Counted from the first letter of the stretch, positions 7,827 to 17,110 are shown. The stretch is DNA of 33,816 nucleotides from Flectobacillus sp. BAB-3569 (GCF_002270355.1 NZ_NJFZ01000011.1:1-33816), one strand, 5' to 3'. Made by a program: numbers and translations. Notes: a model not told the origin generated them from the letters alone.

Positions 7827-8522
7827 ATGACACCTAACATGTTCAAAGCATTTCTACAATTGCTTTTTCCTGACGTATGCGTGGCTTGCAAGGAGCCACT
7901 GGTAGCCCAAGAAAAACATCTTTGTACCGACTGCATGTTTGATTTACCCAAAACAGACTCTCACAAAGGGCTTTATCATGTTTTGGAAAATCGTTTTGCA
8001 GGTAGAATTATGCCCCAACATCAATTTGCCTATCTCAAATTCAAGAAAGCCAGTAATGTTCAACATATCATGCATGCCATCAAATATGGAGGCAATCAAG
8101 AACTAGGTCAAATGCTTGGAAGATGGTTTGGAGCCGATCTCAATGAAGTAGGCTTTGCAAATACTTTTGATGTATATATTCCCATTCCTTTGCATAAAAA
8201 ACGACAATTAGAGCGGGGCTACAATCAGGCAACATGTATTGCAGAAGGACTCGCAGAAAGTTTGGGAGGTATTGTGTTGGAAAATGCTGTTCAACGCGTA
8301 AGAGCCACGGAATCACAAGTAAGAAAAAAGCGTATGGAACGTTTCGAGAATGTGGAAAAACTCTTTGAGGTGATAACTCCTGAAATACTTGAAAATAAAA
8401 GAATCGTTATTGTGGATGATACTTTGACTACGGGTGCCACAATAGAGTCGTGTTTTGATGCCATAAAGGCAGTAAATCCGAAAGAAATCTCTATTATGGT
8501 GCTTGCATGTGCAGAACAATAA
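7827..8522 (+). CDS. comF: ComF family phosphoribosyltransferase-like protein
   Basis: A 231-residue protein with the ComF layout: an N-terminal zinc-finger-like CVAC...CTDC (from about residue 18), a middle IPIPLHKKRQLERGYNQA block, and the PRPP-binding loop RIVIVDDTLTTGATI near residues 192-206. ComF proteins are needed for DNA uptake in competent bacteria; whether this strain is competent cannot be said from the window. A later ATG four codons in (MFKAF) is an alternative start. It ends at a strong bidirectional hairpin shared with the gldJ-like gene. Confidence 0.9.
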   Translation: MTPNMFKAFLQLLFPDVCVACKEPLVAQEKHLCTDCMFDLPKTDSHKGLYHVLENRFAGRIMPQHQFAYLKFKKASNVQHIMHAIKYGGNQELGQMLGRWFGADLNEVGFANTFDVYIPIPLHKKRQLERGYNQATCIAEGLAESLGGIVLENAVQRVRATESQVRKKRMERFENVEKLFEVITPEILENKRIVIVDDTLTTGATIESCFDAIKAVNPKEISIMVLACAEQ

Positions 8523-8523
8523 A

Positions 8524-8557
8524 AAAAGGGCTTAAAATCGAAATTTTAAGCCCTTTT
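8524..8557. terminator. Bidirectional intrinsic terminator between comF and the gldJ-like gene
   Basis: A 15-bp perfect stem (8524-8538 with 8543-8557) has a four-base loop, CGAA. An A-run precedes it and T4 ends it, so both strands end in U-tracts. It starts 2 bases after the comF stop and lies 14 bases before the stop of the convergent gene. Confidence 0.85.
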
Positions 8558-8571
8558 CAAAATGAATATTC

Positions 8572-9816
8572 TTATTTATTAGTACCAGCACGAATCATCG
8601 CACATCTAAATCCAATAGTCGATGTTGATGAATCTTGGTCTAGGAATCTACGAGTACCTGGAGCTAACCAATAAGCTACATCTGCCCATGAACCACCTTT
8701 GTAAACTCTTGAATGGTTGTCAATTAAAGAGTTGTTATTTTTTCTATCGTAGTTTTTAGCATTATCCATGAAATCATTTCTACGAATAGGGTTCAAGTCG
8801 TTCATGTCTTCGTAAGAAAGTGGGCGATACAAGTCAAATACCCATTCATTTACGTTACCAGCCATTTGGTACAAACCAAAATCGTTTGCTGGATAATAAT
8901 AAACTTCAGTTGTGATAATGGCTTTATCGTTACTCTTACCAGCAATACCAGCATAGTCACCACGACCACGTTTGAAGTTTGCTAACATTTCACCTTTATG
9001 TTTGCCTCTAGCTGTACGCATTGAAGGGCCATCCCAAGGGTAAATACGTTGATTTACTTGGTTTTCATCTTCGTATTGCGTTCCAATCATAGCTTTTGCA
9101 GCATATTCCCACTCAGCTTCTGTTGGAAGACGGTAAGCAGGTAATACAATTCCTGATTCGATTGGTAAACGCTGACCAGCAGAGAATGCAGGAGCGGCTT
9201 TTACTTCAGCACCAGCAGCTTTTCCCTTTCTTTTGGTAGTTGACTTCTTGCCTTTTTGGTTTTTCATGGCTAGGTCATTGTTAACCGCCGCGGTACGCCA
9301 AGTACAATAGTCTGTCGCTTGAGTCCAAGAAACACCTACCAAAGGATACATACGGAAACCTGGATAACGAAGATATTGCTCAACATAAGAGTCGTTGAAC
9401 GCTAATTCGTCTTTCCAAACCAATGTATCTGGAAGAGCAGATTCATAAAACTCTTGTGAAGAGTCTTTTTGAATAGCATTGAGGTATTCGAGATAGTGAA
9501 CATTGGCAATTTCTGTCTCATCCATATAGAATGACTGCACAGAAACGGTTCTTTCCAAGTTGTCACGAGTGTTGATAACATCTTCTTCAAGAGCACCCAT
9601 CGTAAAGCGTCCACCTTCGATAAACACGAGATTAGGACCTGTAGGTTGGCCTTTGAATTTTTTATCAACTTGGAATCCTCCTTTTTTGTTGTAGGTAATA
9701 CCAGTAGCAGTACTGTTTTTACCTAGCTTAACACTATTCGGCTTTTTGCTTTTGCAACTGCTCACAAGGGCTAACCCTAGTAATAAAACAGCTACTGATT
9801 TGATAGACAACTTCAT
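8572..9816 (-). CDS. gldJ: GldJ-like gliding motility / type IX secretion lipoprotein
   Basis: A 414-residue lipoprotein (signal peptide with lipobox LVSSC, lipid Cys21). After a short linker (ATGITYNKKGGFQ) comes a formylglycine-generating-enzyme fold: NLVFIEGGRFTMGA near 62-75, FYMDETEIANVHYLEYL, LPTEAEWEYAAKA, MAGNVNEWVFDLYRP, and the C-terminal GGSWADVAYW...GFRCAM. The TGxxYN-GGFQ start and TGPNLVFIEGGRFTMG block match GldJ, needed for gliding and SprB-type secretion in Flavobacterium. It is shorter than the roughly 560 residues of the flavobacterial protein. A Lys/Ala-rich insert lies near 187-210. GldK-type or another SUMF1-domain lipoprotein is the alternative. Confidence 0.75.
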   Translation of the reverse strand: MKLSIKSVAVLLLGLALVSSCKSKKPNSVKLGKNSTATGITYNKKGGFQVDKKFKGQPTGPNLVFIEGGRFTMGALEEDVINTRDNLERTVSVQSFYMDETEIANVHYLEYLNAIQKDSSQEFYESALPDTLVWKDELAFNDSYVEQYLRYPGFRMYPLVGVSWTQATDYCTWRTAAVNNDLAMKNQKGKKSTTKRKGKAAGAEVKAAPAFSAGQRLPIESGIVLPAYRLPTEAEWEYAAKAMIGTQYEDENQVNQRIYPWDGPSMRTARGKHKGEMLANFKRGRGDYAGIAGKSNDKAIITTEVYYYPANDFGLYQMAGNVNEWVFDLYRPLSYEDMNDLNPIRRNDFMDNAKNYDRKNNNSLIDNHSRVYKGGSWADVAYWLAPGTRRFLDQDSSTSTIGFRCAMIRAGTNK

Positions 9817-9903
9817 TTCTTAAATACTTGGATTGTCGTTGTATAAATATTTAATACTAAAATCGAGTTATTGATTAAACACAAAATTAGTGTTTTTGGT
9901 ATA

Positions 9904-9939
9904 AAAAGCGCTGAAGCGACCCAATTTGTTTGCGCTTTT
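9904..9939 (-). terminator. Probable terminator of mfd
   Basis: An 8-bp GC-cored stem (AAAAGCGC at 9904-9911 with GCGCTTTT at 9932-9939) lies 31 bp past the mfd stop. On the minus strand it is followed by TTTTTATA. The loop is 20 bases. Confidence 0.55.
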
Positions 9940-9970
9940 GAACGATGTTTGGGAAAATACTTCCAAAAAA

Positions 9971-12900
9971 CTATCCTCGAGAGTATATGTCAGTCAGAAT
10001 TGTTTGAAGTTCGTCAATAGAAGTGACTTTATCAAAGCTAAGGATTAACCGCCCTTTCGCTTCTTTGAGCGAACATTTTTTAGGGTTGACTTTCACATAA
10101 TCAAGAATCTTGCCAAAAACACTTGATTTATAGTACCTTTCGTTCTGTGAGGAAACGAAGAAACAACGCAGGTTATTATTTTTTAACATAATTTTTTCAA
10201 TTCCCAAAACTTCTGCTTTCCAACGAACTCGAACGATTTCTATCATATCCTTCACTTCTGGCGGAATTGGCCCAAAGCGGTCGTTAATAGCTCTTTGAAA
10301 ATTCTTTAACTCTTCTTCCGATTTCATATCATCGAGTTGAGTATAAAGCGATAATCTTTCAGAAATAGAGGTTACGTAATTTTCTGGGATAAGTACGTGC
10401 ATGTCGGTCTCAATCTGACAATCTACTTTTAATTTGTTGGCAGATTCGGCCAAATCATTTTCAAATAAGGCTCTAAATTCGTTTTCTTTTAGTTCTTGAA
10501 CTGCTTCGTCGAGGATTTTATGATACATTTCGTATCCTAAATCATTGATAAAGCCACTTTGTTCTGCACCAAGCAAATTTCCTGCGCCACGAATATCCAA
10601 ATCTCGCATAGCTACTTTGAATCCATCGCCCAAATCAGAGAATTCTTCCAAAGAGCTGAGGCGCTTACGAGCATCTGTAGTCAATAGAGAAAGTGCAGGG
10701 GTTAACAAATAGCAAAATGCTTTCTTGTTCGAACGCCCTACCCTACCTCGCATTTGGTGCAAATCAGAAAGTCCAAAATGATTGGCATGGTTGATAATAA
10801 TCGTGTTTGCATTCGGTATATCAATTCCCGACTCGATGATATTCGTAGAAACAAGGACATCATAATGACCTTCAATAAAGTTCATCATCACCTTTTCGAG
10901 TTTGTCGCCCTCCATTTGTCCGTGTGCGACTCCTATTTTGGCATCTGGAACCATGCGCAGAATCGTATTTCCAATACTTTCAAGTTCTGCCACTCGGTTG
11001 TGTACAAAATAGACTTGCCCGCCGCGTTTCAACTCATAACTCACCGCATCCCGAATCAACTGGTCACTAAATACATGCAGTTCTGTAGTTACTGGCTGTC
11101 TATTTGGAGGAGGCGTAGCAATTACCGATAAATCCCTAGCACCCATTAGTGAAAAATGCAAAGTACGAGGAATTGGGGTAGCCGTAAGCGTTAGCACATC
11201 GATATTGACGCGCATTTCTTTGAGGCGGTCTTTGACTTTTACCCCAAATTTTTGCTCTTCATCAATAATCATTAAGCCTAAATTCTTAAAAGAAACGTCT
11301 TTATTCACAATGCGGTGCGTACCAATCAAGATGTCGGTTTCGCCATTTGCAACACGTTTTAGCGTTTCTTTAATTTGTTGTGTCGACTTAAAACGGTTGA
11401 TATATTCGACACGACAAGGAAAATTTTCTAATCGATCACGGAAAGTACGGAAATGTTGCATGGCCAATACCGTAGTTGGAACCAAAATCGCCACTTGTTT
11501 GGAGTCTGCAACAGCTTTGAATGCCGCGCGAATAGCCACTTCGGTCTTTCCAAAACCCACATCACCACAAACTAGCCTATCCATAGGGTTTGGTTTTTCC
11601 ATATCAGCTTTTACATCAGCTGTGGCTTTTGCCTGATCTGGGGTATCTTCATAGATAAACGAAGATTCCAATTCGGCTTGTAGGAAGCTATCTCTTGAAA
11701 AAGCATATCCCTGCGCCAAACGACGCTGTGCATAAAGAGCAATAAGCTCTTTGGCAATATCCTGAACCTGTTTCTTGATGCGTGATTTCTTATTCTCCCA
11801 TTCTGGCGAACCCAATTTTGACATTGTTGGAGGTCCCCCTTCTTTACCCGAAAATTTTGAAATTTTGTGCAAAGAGTGAATAGAGACCATCAATACATCG
11901 TTGTCTCTAAAAATCAAACGGATAGCTTCTTGCTCAGATTCTCCGACTGTTACTTTATCAAGACCTGCAAAACGCCCAATTCCGTAATCGACATGGGTCA
12001 CATAATCGCCTACTTGCAAGGTTCTGAGCTCTTTGAGCGTAAGGGCTTTGGATTTAGAGTATTTACTTTTCTCTTTAAAACGGTGAAATCTATCAAATAT
12101 CTGATGGTCGGTATAACAAACAATTTTGTTTTGCTCATCAATAAATCCTTCGCGAAGTCCAATGGTAATAGGCTGAAAACGCACATTGGAGTCGATTTCT
12201 TCAAAAATCGTGGTCAGTCGTTCTAATTGACGCTGTGATTCGGAAGTGATAATATTCGTAAAATAAAAGCCTTGATATTCCCGAAGATTATCTGCCAAAC
12301 GTTTAAAGTCTTTGTTGAACGAAGGTTGAGATTTGGCTTGATAGGTCAGCTTTTCGGTTTTATCTTTAAAATAAAACCTTCTTCCAAATTCAATAGAGCC
12401 AAATCCTTTGACTAACTGTAAAAAACTACGGCGACTTTCAAACAGTTGATTAGGGTCAGATACAATTTGAATTCCTCCACTTTTTGCTAAGATTTCTTGT
12501 AGACTTTGCTCTACTTTTTCAAAGCATTTTTCCACAATTTCTAAAGCATGTTCAACATCCTTAAACCAAAGGCGTGTATCGGGCGATAAAAATTGAAAGA
12601 AAGGCTCACGAGTTTCCTGAATTAGTTTGGTTTGAACATCGGGAATGATATTGATTTTGGAAACTGATTCAATCGAAAGTTGTGAATCAGGGTCGAAAGT
12701 GCGGATACTTTCGACTTCGTTGCCAAAGAGGTCAATACGATAAGGGAGTTCGTTCGAAAAACTAAAAACATCTACAATACCTCCACGAATAGAAAACTGC
12801 CCTGCTTCGTACACAAAATCAGTTTTTTCGAAGTCATAACTTAATAAAACCTCTGCCAAAAAGTTGGTATCTAACTGTTCGTTCAAAGACACAGTAAGCG

Positions 12901-13336
12901 TATTTTTCATCAAAGAACGCTTGTTGATAACTTTCTCGAAAAGTGCTTCAGGATACGAAACAATGATTTGTCCTGTATTGGTATTGTTGTTGATTTTACT
13001 CAAAACCTCTGCTCTCATCAATACATTGGCATTGTCAATATCTTGGTATTGATAGGCCTTTTTGTAGGACATTGGAAAAAGCATAGGAACTTCTTCGCCC
13101 AGTAAACTTTGGAGGTCGTTGAGGAAATATGCCGCTTCTTCACGGTCTTCAAGGATGAATAAATGGTCTTGCTTGGGGTTCAGTTGATGTATTGCTGAGG
13201 CAATAACGGCATCAAGACTACCAGAAAGCCCTTTTAATTGAATATGAGGATACTTTTCTCGGTTTTTGGTTTGCTCCGAAATAGTTTGCACAACGCCATC
13301 TTCACGGTAGAGCTTCAGGAAATCTTTAACAAGCAT
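9971..13336 (-). CDS. mfd: Transcription-repair coupling factor
   Basis: A 1121-residue Mfd. It removes RNA polymerase stalled at DNA damage and recruits UvrA. In order: UvrB-like N-terminal domain, the CarD-like RNA polymerase interaction domain (LQVGDYVTHVDYGIGRF near residue 440), Walker A GDVGFGKTE near 590, DEEQ box near 690, LTLTATPIPRTL, helicase motif VI QMRGRVGRS near 862, and the C-terminal TRCF domain. The start at 13336 (MLVKDFLKLY) is preferred: an upstream in-frame ATG at 13402 adds 22 residues not typical of the family and would run into the preceding terminator stem. Length is normal for the family. Confidence 0.95.
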   Translation of the reverse strand: MLVKDFLKLYREDGVVQTISEQTKNREKYPHIQLKGLSGSLDAVIASAIHQLNPKQDHLFILEDREEAAYFLNDLQSLLGEEVPMLFPMSYKKAYQYQDIDNANVLMRAEVLSKINNNTNTGQIIVSYPEALFEKVINKRSLMKNTLTVSLNEQLDTNFLAEVLLSYDFEKTDFVYEAGQFSIRGGIVDVFSFSNELPYRIDLFGNEVESIRTFDPDSQLSIESVSKINIIPDVQTKLIQETREPFFQFLSPDTRLWFKDVEHALEIVEKCFEKVEQSLQEILAKSGGIQIVSDPNQLFESRRSFLQLVKGFGSIEFGRRFYFKDKTEKLTYQAKSQPSFNKDFKRLADNLREYQGFYFTNIITSESQRQLERLTTIFEEIDSNVRFQPITIGLREGFIDEQNKIVCYTDHQIFDRFHRFKEKSKYSKSKALTLKELRTLQVGDYVTHVDYGIGRFAGLDKVTVGESEQEAIRLIFRDNDVLMVSIHSLHKISKFSGKEGGPPTMSKLGSPEWENKKSRIKKQVQDIAKELIALYAQRRLAQGYAFSRDSFLQAELESSFIYEDTPDQAKATADVKADMEKPNPMDRLVCGDVGFGKTEVAIRAAFKAVADSKQVAILVPTTVLAMQHFRTFRDRLENFPCRVEYINRFKSTQQIKETLKRVANGETDILIGTHRIVNKDVSFKNLGLMIIDEEQKFGVKVKDRLKEMRVNIDVLTLTATPIPRTLHFSLMGARDLSVIATPPPNRQPVTTELHVFSDQLIRDAVSYELKRGGQVYFVHNRVAELESIGNTILRMVPDAKIGVAHGQMEGDKLEKVMMNFIEGHYDVLVSTNIIESGIDIPNANTIIINHANHFGLSDLHQMRGRVGRSNKKAFCYLLTPALSLLTTDARKRLSSLEEFSDLGDGFKVAMRDLDIRGAGNLLGAEQSGFINDLGYEMYHKILDEAVQELKENEFRALFENDLAESANKLKVDCQIETDMHVLIPENYVTSISERLSLYTQLDDMKSEEELKNFQRAINDRFGPIPPEVKDMIEIVRVRWKAEVLGIEKIMLKNNNLRCFFVSSQNERYYKSSVFGKILDYVKVNPKKCSLKEAKGRLILSFDKVTSIDELQTILTDIYSRG

Positions 13337-13405
13337 GGTTGAAAAAAAGCTAGAGTCTGTTTTTATCGTAAGGTAAGAGTTTTTCAGTTCTGAAAAACAC
13401 AATTA

Positions 13406-13446
13406 GCCACAAAGGCTCAAATACCGAATATTTGAGCCTTTGTGGC
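13406..13446 (-). terminator. Strong intrinsic terminator after the OmpA/PD40 gene
   Basis: An 18-bp perfect stem (13406-13423 with 13429-13446) has a five-base loop, CCGAA. It lies 42 bp past the OmpA-family stop and 70 bp before the mfd start. The minus-strand tail is AT-rich with a T5 run, which separates the two transcription units. Confidence 0.8.
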
Positions 13447-13488
13447 AATCATTTCACAAAAATAACTGTAAAAAAGAGTAAATAGTTT

Positions 13489-15132
13489 TTAATTCTTCAA
13501 AATCTCAAACTCTACACGTCTATTAGTCGCCTGATTTTCTGGAGTATCGTTGGCTACCTTAGGGCGATTTTTGCCATATCCTTTTGCTATGATTCGCTCA
13601 GGAGTTACACCAAAAGCGATGAGTTGGTTACGCACTACATCTGCACGCTCTTGCGAAAGTCGGTTATTGACCTCATCGCTACCCACATTATCAGTATGCC
13701 CACTGATTTCAACATTGATTTTGTTCTTTTTGATAAAGTCAGCGATACGCTTCAATTCAGGAGTTGATTCAGACTGAAGAGCTGCTTTCCCAAATTCAAA
13801 GAAAATGTTGTTCATCGTTATCTTCGTACCAGCTTCGATTGGAGCAACGGTAATATCTTTTCCTTCTATTTCAAGGTATTTTCCTGAAATTTTACTCAAG
13901 TCAATATTCTGAGAAGTCCCTACAAAACCATCGATTTTGGTTGTAATACCATAGTTTTTACCATAAGGCAAAACAATTTTGTAAATACCAGTCAGCGGGT
14001 CTGGACTGGCTTGACCTAATTCTTTTCCAGTGGTCAAATCTTCATAAATGACTTTGGCATTTTTAGGTACTTTCCCTGTTTTGCTATCAATCACTTTCCC
14101 TGCTACAAGGACAACAGGTTCTGATTTGGTAGCATCGGGTGCGGGTTGATTTTTGGTGTTTTTAGTAGAAGGCTTATTGGTTGCGACAACTGGGTCGTTA
14201 CCCGCTTGGATTGGCGAAGTAGCGGAAGCGTCTAGTTTTAAACGAAAAATATCTTTTTTACCGAGAGAGCTTTTGCCAGAAATAAAATAAGCATAATCAC
14301 CAGAGGCTGGAATCGTGTAATAGGCATCATATTCATCGGTATTGATAGGTTCGCCGATGTTTTGAGGCTCTGTCCAGTTGACCCAAGTTTCGTCTTTACG
14401 TTTACAAACATAGATGTCATTGCTACCTTTTCCACCTTCTCTGTTACTAGAGAAATACAAAGTTTTACCATCGGCAGCCAAAAAAGGTGTTGTTTCTGTA
14501 AAGTTGGTATTGATATCATCACCCAAATTCATGGGTTCAGACCAAGTTCCATCATCTTCTAAAAAAGAAGCATAGATATCATCTTCGTCGGAGTTTTTCT
14601 TTTCTGAAAAAGCCATTAATAAAACCTTTCCATCGGCAGATAAGAAGCCATGTTCGTTTTTACCTCTGCTTAATTTTTCGTATTTAGGAATTTCTAATTT
14701 GCGCGGAAGTCCCCAGCCTCCTTCAAGTTTTTTGGCGATAGAAAAACCTCGTGTTTCGTATTGTCCATTCAAATAAGCACCCTTCATGAGAATAGTTTGC
14801 CCATCGGGAGATATACTCAGAATACTGTTGTATTGATCTCTGTTGAGGTTTTCGGACATACGTCTTGCAGGTGTCCATGCACCCATCGTATTTTCTGAAA
14901 ACCAAATATCTTGGGAGCCAGCTATCTGCTCAGAACCATTAACACCATATTTGTTTTGAGGGTGATTTTTGCGTCCAAAAAAAAGTGTTTTACCGTCTGG
15001 AGACATAACGGGTCCCAATTCTGAATATTCGGTATTAATGGCAGTACCAAGGTTTTCGGGTTTGTTTTGTGCCATCAAGAATGCAGATGGGATACACAAC
15101 AAAACGATAGCCAACGAAGTATAGGTTTTCAT
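13489..15132 (-). CDS. PD40-repeat / OmpA-family envelope protein (PorE-like layout)
   Basis: 547 residues. MKTY at 15132 begins a type I signal peptide cleaving A|QNKPEN, giving an N-terminal Gln. Residues about 35-300 are WD40-like PD40 repeats (LGPVMSPDGKTLFFG, LSISPDGQTILMKG, TPFLAADGKTLYFSSNREGGKGSNDIYV). A carboxypeptidase-regulatory-like beta sandwich follows (VAGKVIDSKTGKVPKNAKVIYED). A C-terminal OmpA peptidoglycan-binding domain ends it (ISGHTDNVGSDEVNNRLSQ, then NRRVEFEI). The PD40-CRD-OmpA order recalls PorE of the type IX system, minus its N-terminal TPR. It is a periplasmic or outer-membrane-associated protein anchored to peptidoglycan. The link to secretion is inference. Confidence 0.85.
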   Translation of the reverse strand: MKTYTSLAIVLLCIPSAFLMAQNKPENLGTAINTEYSELGPVMSPDGKTLFFGRKNHPQNKYGVNGSEQIAGSQDIWFSENTMGAWTPARRMSENLNRDQYNSILSISPDGQTILMKGAYLNGQYETRGFSIAKKLEGGWGLPRKLEIPKYEKLSRGKNEHGFLSADGKVLLMAFSEKKNSDEDDIYASFLEDDGTWSEPMNLGDDINTNFTETTPFLAADGKTLYFSSNREGGKGSNDIYVCKRKDETWVNWTEPQNIGEPINTDEYDAYYTIPASGDYAYFISGKSSLGKKDIFRLKLDASATSPIQAGNDPVVATNKPSTKNTKNQPAPDATKSEPVVLVAGKVIDSKTGKVPKNAKVIYEDLTTGKELGQASPDPLTGIYKIVLPYGKNYGITTKIDGFVGTSQNIDLSKISGKYLEIEGKDITVAPIEAGTKITMNNIFFEFGKAALQSESTPELKRIADFIKKNKINVEISGHTDNVGSDEVNNRLSQERADVVRNQLIAFGVTPERIIAKGYGKNRPKVANDTPENQATNRRVEFEILKN

Positions 15133-15194
15133 GAAAATAGCCAATATTAAAGGGTTTATATCATAGGCAAACGAACAAAGCTGTCCTTGTATTG

Positions 15195-15776
15195 TTAGGC
15201 TTTATTCACCCATTTACCAACAGGGAAATCTGGATATTCAGCTTGTTCCATACGATTGATGAGGCTTTCAAGGTTGTCATCAATCATCAACATATCCAAA
15301 TTGGTTTGCTTTAAGAAACCTTCTTTCACCATTTTATGAATCATTTCGATCAAGGGGTCATAAAAACCATTGACATTGAGCAGGCCAACAGGCATTTGGT
15401 GAAGTCCTAATTGTTTCCAAGTAAGTATTTCAAAAAGCTCATCGAGCGTTCCCCAGCCGCCTGGCAATGCTACCACTGCATCTGAAATTTCAGCCATCAA
15501 TTGCTTGCGCTGGTGCATAGTTTCCACGATATGAATTTGAGTAAGGCCTTTATGCTGAACCTCAAATTTTTCCATAAAAGAAGGAATTACGCCAATCACC
15601 TCTCCCCCATTTTCAAGTACTGCATCGGCGATTATCCCCATAATACCAACGCTACCGGCACCGTAAACAAGCGTTTTGTTTTTTTCTACTAAAAGCTTGC
15701 CAGCGGCAATAGCTGTATTTTTATAAATCTCATCGAAGCCAACAGATGCTCCGCAATACACCAAGATATTTTTCAT
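15195..15776 (-). CDS. LOG family protein (TIGR00730)
   Basis: A 193-residue Rossmann-fold protein of the LOG family, whose characterised members release cytokinin bases from nucleotide precursors (phosphoribohydrolase). The diagnostic PGGWGTLDELFE motif is present near residues 95-106, preceded by the METMHQRKQLM block with its conserved Arg and Lys. The start at 15776 (MKNILVYCGAS) is the family N-terminus; the 15 upstream in-frame residues are not. It lies 62 bp upstream of the OmpA-family gene and 75 bp downstream of the epimerase gene, all on minus. In bacteria the physiological role is usually nucleotide recycling and is unproven here. Confidence 0.9.
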   Translation of the reverse strand: MKNILVYCGASVGFDEIYKNTAIAAGKLLVEKNKTLVYGAGSVGIMGIIADAVLENGGEVIGVIPSFMEKFEVQHKGLTQIHIVETMHQRKQLMAEISDAVVALPGGWGTLDELFEILTWKQLGLHQMPVGLLNVNGFYDPLIEMIHKMVKEGFLKQTNLDMLMIDDNLESLINRMEQAEYPDFPVGKWVNKA

Positions 15777-15851
15777 GTTCAGAGTGTTCAAAAAAATGTT
15801 TATTGTTGAATAAAGTCCCACAAAATAACAGTTTTTAAACTCTCATGATAG

Positions 15852-16760
15852 CTATTTTTTGAAAATATCACGTAAAGCCGCTTCTGGGTCATCATACAAA
15901 AATGTAAAAGAAGTATCCTGTTTGAGCTTATTGTTGAGTACTTTATTACCTCCAAGTACAATAGAAGCCATTTCTCCAAAAATGATTTTTAGTACGAAAG
16001 ACGGAACATTTGGTAGCCATAACGGGCGATTCAATACGCTTGCCAAAATCTGATTGAACGTTCGGTTGTTGATAGGATTGTCTGCAACTGCATTGAAAAC
16101 ACCTTGAACAGTAGGGGTAAATAGTGCATGGATAAAGAGTCTGCAAAGGTCATCAATATGTATCCATGACAGAAATTGTTCGCCTGTACCAAGTGGTGAT
16201 CCAAAGCCAAATTTGGTTGGCAGAGCCATTTTGGGCAGTGCTCCTCCTTTCTCTGAAAGTACAATACCAATACGAAGTTTGGTCGTTCTGATACCGAGAT
16301 TTGCTATTTGGTCAGCGGCTTTTTCCCAAAGAATACAACACTCTGCCACGAAGTCATTGCCTGCTTGAGACTCTTCGGTAATGATAGCACTCCCAGTATC
16401 TGCGCCGTAAAATCCAATCCCTGATGCTGATACAAACCCTTGAATTTTGTGTGGAATCATTTGGAGTTTTTGTGCAATCAGTGCCATTGATTTTGTTCGA
16501 GAATCAATGATTTCTTTTTTGCGTTCTGGTGTCCAACGTTCATCTGCAATCCCTGCACCTGCCAAGTGGATGATATAGTCAGCTCTGCGAAGAGCCTCCT
16601 CATCAATGATTCCTTTGTCTATATCCCAAACGAAAGTTTTTACGTTTCCTCTCTGTTGAGCTTTGCGACTCAGATGCCAAACCGAATGACCTTGTTCGGT
16701 GAGGAGCTTGGTAAGCCGTGTGCCCACAAGCCCAGTTCCTCCAGTGATTAGTATGTTCAT
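15852..16760 (-). CDS. TIGR01777 family NAD(P)-dependent epimerase/dehydratase
   Basis: A 302-residue extended SDR protein. The dinucleotide-binding motif GGTGLVGTRL is at residues 7-16, the YIIHLAGAGIADERWTPERK block follows near 60-79, and the C-terminal DUF1731 region (LPNVPSFVLKIIFGEMASIVLGGNKV) completes the TIGR01777 family. The substrate is unknown. The length is normal. Within the gene, 16051-16070 (coding NNRTFNQI) is identical over 20 bases to a palindrome-bearing sequence in its own upstream region at 16907-16926, which could be an internal operator or a coincidence. Confidence 0.9.
   Translation of the reverse strand: MNILITGGTGLVGTRLTKLLTEQGHSVWHLSRKAQQRGNVKTFVWDIDKGIIDEEALRRADYIIHLAGAGIADERWTPERKKEIIDSRTKSMALIAQKLQMIPHKIQGFVSASGIGFYGADTGSAIITEESQAGNDFVAECCILWEKAADQIANLGIRTTKLRIGIVLSEKGGALPKMALPTKFGFGSPLGTGEQFLSWIHIDDLCRLFIHALFTPTVQGVFNAVADNPINNRTFNQILASVLNRPLWLPNVPSFVLKIIFGEMASIVLGGNKVLNNKLKQDTSFTFLYDDPEAALRDIFKK
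16052..16064. promoter_or_regulatory. GATTGAACGTTCG word inside the epimerase gene
   Basis: One of three copies of this 13-mer within 1.1 kb (others at 16908 and 17098). It is centred on the palindrome GAACGTTC. Here it is in coding sequence, so it may be incidental. Confidence 0.3.
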
Positions 16761-16907
16761 TAGTTTAGGTTTTTACAATAAAATAAAGGTTGTAATGCCA
16801 AAATGAAGTAAAAATATCCTTCATTAAAGTAAACAAGAAAATGAATAGAATGGTTATGCTGAAATTTAATGATTGATAATGTTTTGATTATCAGGTTTTT
16901 GATTTTT

Positions 16908-16920
16908 GATTGAACGTTCG
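16908..16920. promoter_or_regulatory. Operator-like palindrome GATTGAACGTTCG (copy 2)
   Basis: It contains GAACGTTC, a core common in TetR/AcrR-family operators. It is about 148 bp upstream of the epimerase start and abuts the 16-bp inverted repeat. No TetR-type regulator gene is present in the window. Confidence 0.4.
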
Positions 16921-16925
16921 GTTGT

Positions 16926-16969
16926 TTAACTAAAAGGATAAATAAAACTTATATTATCCTTTTAGTTAA
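16926..16969. repeat. 16-bp perfect inverted repeat
   Basis: Arms 16926-16941 (TTAACTAAAAGGATAA) and 16954-16969 are perfect complements with a 12-base AT loop. It lies mid-way in a divergent intergenic region, so a terminator role is unlikely in either direction; a regulator-binding site or cruciform is possible. Confidence 0.6.
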
Positions 16970-17097
16970 TTTATTGTCTTTTAGGTAATGATTGCAAATT
17001 AAGCTAAAACCTACAACACAAATTTGGCGAGTATATACTAACCATAGAAACAAATTATAGTGCTTTTTTGAATAAAAAATAAAGAATATAATAGTTT

Positions 17098-17110
17098 GAT
17101 TGAACGTTCG
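17098..17110. promoter_or_regulatory. Operator-like palindrome GATTGAACGTTCG (copy 3)
   Basis: Identical to copies at 16052 and 16908. It lies about 105 bp upstream of the promoter-like pair of the acyltransferase-recO unit. Confidence 0.4.

Noticed and set aside
11205-11636. 143-residue plus-strand ORF inside mfd
   Set aside because: It is antisense to conserved helicase motifs of mfd; Ser/Arg-rich shadow translation.
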